From Bacteroidales bacterium (lineage in GTDB: Bacteria > Bacteroidota > Bacteroidia > Bacteroidales > Muribaculaceae): a stretch of DNA of 51,469 nt. Under the pieces are notes generated by a model. The model was not told where the DNA came from, did no database searches, and worked only from the letters and a program-made list of their open reading frames with translations. The position numbers and the translations under genes were made by a program. Below are positions 47,468 through 51,469 of this stretch, in pieces. How positions within the stretch are numbered: position 1 is the first letter of the stretch; the number at the start of each line of letters is the position of its first letter. The stretch is taken from assembly GCA_020859845.1 (NCBI GenBank), contig JAJBVL010000038.1, positions 1 through 51,469 of the forward strand. The letters run 5' to 3'.

Positions 47468-49279
47468 ATGCAAGCAATAATCCTTGCCGCAGGCATGGGT
47501 CGTCGCCTTGGTGAATGGACCAAGGACAACACCAAATGTATGCTGCCGGTCAATGGGGTACGCCTCATCGACCGCATGCTCGACCAATTGTCTCGCCTCA
47601 ACCTGTCGCGTGTAATCATCGTCGTAGGCTACAAAGGCCAGAACGTAATCGACTATATTGGCGACCGATATGCCGACAGGCTCAAGATAGAGTACCACAA
47701 CAACCCAATCTACGACAAGACCAACAACATCTACTCCCTCTCGCTCGTGAAGGACAAGATGACCGAGGACGACACGCTTCTCATTGAAAGCGACCTCATC
47801 GTAGATCCGAGGATGTTTGATCTCATACTCTCCGATCCTTTCCCCAATCTGGCCCTCGTGGCCAAATACGAGACTTGGATGGACGGGACAATGGTTCGCA
47901 TAGACAATGACAACAACATCGTCAACTTCGTTCCCAAGGAAGCCTTCCGTTATGAAGACACTCCCCTCTACTACAAGACCGTCAACATCTACAAGTTTAG
48001 CAAGGAGTTTTCAAAAAACCAATACATACCTTTTTTGGAGGCATACGTAAAGGCGCTTGGCAACAACGAGTATTACGAGCAAGTGCTACGCGTCATCATC
48101 CTTCTCAAAAACGCAGAGATGAAAGCCAAGCCAGTTGGCGAACTTCCTTGGTACGAGATAGACGATGTGCAAGACAAAGACATAGCGGAGACCATCTTCT
48201 CCAAAGACGAAGAAAAGCTGGCTAAATACATGAAGCGCTACGGAGGCTATTGGCGTTTTGAGCATCTGCTTGACTTCTGCTATCTCGTCAATCCTTTCTA
48301 TCCTCCCCAGAAGATGCGAGATGAGATACAAGCCAACTTTGACAGACTGCTGACAGAATATCCATCGGGCATGTTTGTCAACAGTCTTCTTGCCGGCAAG
48401 ACCTTCAACGTCAAGCAAGAATACATTGTGGTGGGCAACGGCGCTGCGGAGCTCATCAAGAGCCTCATGGAAGGTGACGAGGGGAAGATTGGAATAGTTT
48501 ACCCGACATTCGAGGAATACCCTCATCGTAAGCGCAAAGAGGATATAGTAGCCTTCTTCCCCGATAATCGCGACCTCTCCTACACGGCTGACGACCTTAA
48601 GCATTTCTTCAATGACAAAGACATCAAGACGCTCCTGCTCATAAACCCCGACAATCCCTCGGGCAACATGATACCAGCCACAGAGGTGCTGATGCTTTGC
48701 GCTTGGTGTAAGGAGCGTGGCATCACACTCATCGTTGATGAAAGCTTTGTGGACTTCAGCGAGGCTTGGGAGACCAGCAGCCTTCTGCTGAACGAGATAT
48801 TGGAAGCCTACCATAATCTCGTGGTGATGAAATCCATCTCCAAGAGCTATGGCGTCCCAGGCCTACGACTTGGTGTGCTTGCCTCTGGAGATACGGAGCT
48901 TATCAGTCGCATCAAGAAGGATGTGGGCATTTGGAACATCAACTCCTTCGGTGAGTTTTATCTCCAGATAAGCGACAAGTATTTCCGCGACTACAAGAAG
49001 GCCTGCGCCAAGTTTCAGGAAGTGCGCGGTGAGTTTTTCGAGGAGCTTTCAAAGGTGCCATTCCTCCGCGTAATCCCCTCGCAAGCCAATTACTTCCTTT
49101 GCGAGATTACAGACCGTTTCACCTCTAGAGAACTTGCCGAACTGCTTCTTACCCGCCACAACATCCTCATCAAGGACTGCGACACCAAAACGGGCCTTGA
49201 AGGCCGCAATATGATTCGCGTGGCAGTTCGTGACCGCAAAGATAATCATGCCTTAGTTGAGGCTTTAAATTCTCTGTAG
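47468..49279 (+). CDS. Fused nucleotidyltransferase (LicC-like) / PLP-dependent class I/II aminotransferase
   Basis: N-terminus MQAIILAAGMGRRLGEWTKDNTKCMLPVNG; C-terminal half LLINPDNPSGNMIPATEVL...ITLIVDESFVDF...VVMKSISKSYGVPGLRLGVLAS (PLP lysine). Confidence 0.9.
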   Translation: MQAIILAAGMGRRLGEWTKDNTKCMLPVNGVRLIDRMLDQLSRLNLSRVIIVVGYKGQNVIDYIGDRYADRLKIEYHNNPIYDKTNNIYSLSLVKDKMTEDDTLLIESDLIVDPRMFDLILSDPFPNLALVAKYETWMDGTMVRIDNDNNIVNFVPKEAFRYEDTPLYYKTVNIYKFSKEFSKNQYIPFLEAYVKALGNNEYYEQVLRVIILLKNAEMKAKPVGELPWYEIDDVQDKDIAETIFSKDEEKLAKYMKRYGGYWRFEHLLDFCYLVNPFYPPQKMRDEIQANFDRLLTEYPSGMFVNSLLAGKTFNVKQEYIVVGNGAAELIKSLMEGDEGKIGIVYPTFEEYPHRKRKEDIVAFFPDNRDLSYTADDLKHFFNDKDIKTLLLINPDNPSGNMIPATEVLMLCAWCKERGITLIVDESFVDFSEAWETSSLLLNEILEAYHNLVVMKSISKSYGVPGLRLGVLASGDTELISRIKKDVGIWNINSFGEFYLQISDKYFRDYKKACAKFQEVRGEFFEELSKVPFLRVIPSQANYFLCEITDRFTSRELAELLLTRHNILIKDCDTKTGLEGRNMIRVAVRDRKDNHALVEALNSL

Positions 49280-49280
49280 A

Positions 49281-50183
49281 ATGGGCCCTAAGTATATCTC
49301 AAACGAAGACATTCAGAAACTGGACATTTCTCCCGCTACCTGCGTTGAATGGGTGAGGGAGTCTTTCCTAATCAAGAAAGAATGCCAGCTTCCCAAGAAG
49401 ATACCCGTTCATCCTCAAGGGGATGATTTCATCACCACGATGCCATGCCTTCTTCCAGAGGAAATGCACAGGTTTGGTGTCAAGGTAGTGTCACGGACTG
49501 AGGGACGTCATCCAGCTTTAAAAAGTAGTCTTACCCTGTATGACACAATCTCGGGGGATGCAATAGCGCTAATGGATGCGGATTGGATAACCAATATGCG
49601 CACTGGAGCAGTAGCTACTTTAGCGATAAAGACTTTGCGCAAACCCGACTCCAAAGTTTATTCTTTCATTGGGCTTGGACAGATTGCTCGAGCTACATTA
49701 AAGTGCCTTGCTGACGTGACGACTGATGAAGTTCTTACAATCCGTCTGAAGAGATACAAAGATCAAGCCGAACGGTTTGCGGAAGAGTTTAGCCACCACA
49801 CCAATCTCACATTCGAGATAGTAGACGACATGAGAAGTCTTGTCCAAGGCGCAGATGTGGTAGTGTCGGCCATAACATCGGCCAAGGAGATGCTTGTGGA
49901 AGACGTTAACTGGTTTGAACCAGGAGTGCTTTTAGTGCCTATACACACCCGAGGATTCCAAAACTGCGACACTGTCTTTGACCATGTCTTTGGGGATGAT
50001 TACGACCATATCAAGGGGTTCCAATACTTTGATCAGTTCAAAGCCTTCGATGAACTAGGAGAAGTGCTCCGAGGTGAAAAACAAGGAAGGACCTCATCGG
50101 AAGAGAGAATCATAGCCTACAACTATGGCTTAGCTCTCCATGACGTTTATTTTGCAGCGAAACTATATAAATTGGTATTCTAA
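49281..50183 (+). CDS. Ornithine cyclodeaminase / mu-crystallin family protein
   Basis: SLTLYDTISGDAIALMDADWITNMRTGAVATLAIKTL; FIGLGQIARATLKCL. Confidence 0.88.
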   Translation: MGPKYISNEDIQKLDISPATCVEWVRESFLIKKECQLPKKIPVHPQGDDFITTMPCLLPEEMHRFGVKVVSRTEGRHPALKSSLTLYDTISGDAIALMDADWITNMRTGAVATLAIKTLRKPDSKVYSFIGLGQIARATLKCLADVTTDEVLTIRLKRYKDQAERFAEEFSHHTNLTFEIVDDMRSLVQGADVVVSAITSAKEMLVEDVNWFEPGVLLVPIHTRGFQNCDTVFDHVFGDDYDHIKGFQYFDQFKAFDELGEVLRGEKQGRTSSEERIIAYNYGLALHDVYFAAKLYKLVF

Positions 50184-51283
50184 ATGATCTCTGAACTTAA
50201 GCATCTTGTAAGAAACAGAATTTTCTCCTTTCGCCAAAAGCGCATAGCATTAACGTCTCAAAGGCATGAGATACTTAACTCGCTGAGGGGGGGGTAGTTA
50301 CACCTCTTTCTTCAGAGGAGAAAATTTATGTAAAAAGCAAATGGGGTAGAATATGCCCGTTCCCAAAACAGGCATATCCAGAACTTGAACTTTTTAAATT
50401 TTTTCGAGGTTCGATTGAAGACATATGTCCTCTCATTGTTTTCAACCCTTATATTCTTTGGGAATTGAATCCAAGAAACGAAGAGGCAACTATACGTGAC
50501 AAGGGCATATTAGACGTAATTTGGGACTCTAAAAAGACGCCTCCTCTCCTTGCCAAAAATATAAGAGGTGCTTTTCTTTCTAAAGATTCAAGATTAATAA
50601 CAATGAAACAAGCAATCCAAACAATTATGGAGGCCGAAACTGACATTGTTATTAAACCTTCAATAAATTCATGTTGTGGAAGAGGAGTTCAGATTCTTAA
50701 GAAGGATGTGTTGAGTGCCAAAAATTTAGATACTGTTTTAAAAGGCTTCAATAGTGACTTCGTCATCCAAGAGAAAATTCAGCAGAGTGAGGAAACAGCA
50801 AAATACAATCCTACATCTTTAAACACTTTCAGGGTCACATCTCTTCTAATCAATGGAGAATTTTCAATACCTATGATAAATTTCAAAATTGGAGCAGATG
50901 GTAAAGAGGTAGATAATATTGGCGGAGGGAATGGAGGCACTATGACTGGTGTAGATTTAAGAACCGGTGCCCTTTCTTTAGGAATGAATTCTAATTTTGA
51001 AATTATAGAGGAACGTGGAGGCTCTAAATTAAATGAGTGTTGCATTTCCGCTCTTGACAAAATAAAAGAATTCACAAAAGAATTACATCTAAGAATTCCA
51101 ATGATGAGGTTCGTAGGATGGGATATTGCATTAAATAAAGATAACACTCCTATTTTAATTGAGGCAAACGTCAACTACCCAGGAATTGAATTTGAGCAGT
51201 TGTTGAGTGGACCTTGTTTTGGGAAGAGAACTCAAGAAGTTATTGAATACATCCAAGAACGCATAAAACGCCGGAATGAGTGA
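50184..51283 (+). pseudogene. ATP-grasp family protein, frameshifted at an 8-G tract (possible phase-off allele)
   Basis: ATG 50184 reads MISELKHLVRNRIFSFRQKRIALTSQRHEILNSLRGG* and stops at the G tract (50287-50294). One extra G continues VVTPLSSEEKIYVKSKWGRICPFPKQAYPELELFKFFRGS...WELNPRNEEA into the 50465 ORF (VIKPSINSCCGRGVQIL, DIALNKDNTPILIEANVNYPG). Confidence 0.85.
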
Positions 51284-51469
51284 CCTAAAAAAGAAAGCGA
51301 TAAATGGTGCCATTTGGTCCAGCCTCAACCGATTTGGAGGACTAGGAATCTCGTTTATCACTAATATTATACTCGCCCGTTTGTTAACCCCCGATGATTT
51401 TGGCATTCTTGGAGTCTTATTCGTTTTTATTGCCCTTAGTCAAGCTTTTATTGATGGAGGGTTTGCATC
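51276..51469 (+). CDS. Oligosaccharide flippase (Wzx-like), N-terminal part, truncated by window end
   Basis: MSDLKKKAINGAIWSSLNRFGGLGISFITNIILARLLTPDDFGILGVLFVFIALSQAFIDGGFA. Confidence 0.88.
   Translation, partial: MSDLKKKAINGAIWSSLNRFGGLGISFITNIILARLLTPDDFGILGVLFVFIALSQAFIDGGFA

Overview
Bacteroidales-type chromosomal window: promoters match the TAnnTTTG -7 consensus, and there are a T9SS-type C-terminal tail, TonB-dependent receptor/DUF4249 genes and an anaerobic sulfatase maturase. The left part is mostly housekeeping (aromatic amino-acid genes, Fur, purA). Next come a secreted-protein/TonB operon and a cluster of two DUF262 proteins, a small ORF that reads like a standalone FtsZ C-terminal domain, and an AAA+ ATPase. 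The middle holds a porin, GH9/ThuA/acyltransferase genes, umuDC, a sialidase, WYL and MNT genes and an AAA_14/DUF4143 ATPase. The right part holds peptidase/TPR genes, a four-helix-bundle gene in inverted repeat arrays, priA, a maturase and lon. The right edge enters a surface-polysaccharide locus whose ATP-grasp gene is frameshifted at an 8-G tract. The strongest leads are: (i) the FtsZ-C-like ORF beside the DUF262 pair; (ii) the poly-G frameshift; (iii) the four-helix-bundle gene flanked by inverted heptamer arrays; (iv) a CTTTTGA heptamer family that also forms the umuDC leader; and (v) REP-like covarying hairpins in inverted orientation around a promoter upstream of the polysaccharide locus. 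All calls come from reading sequence and translations; no searches were run.
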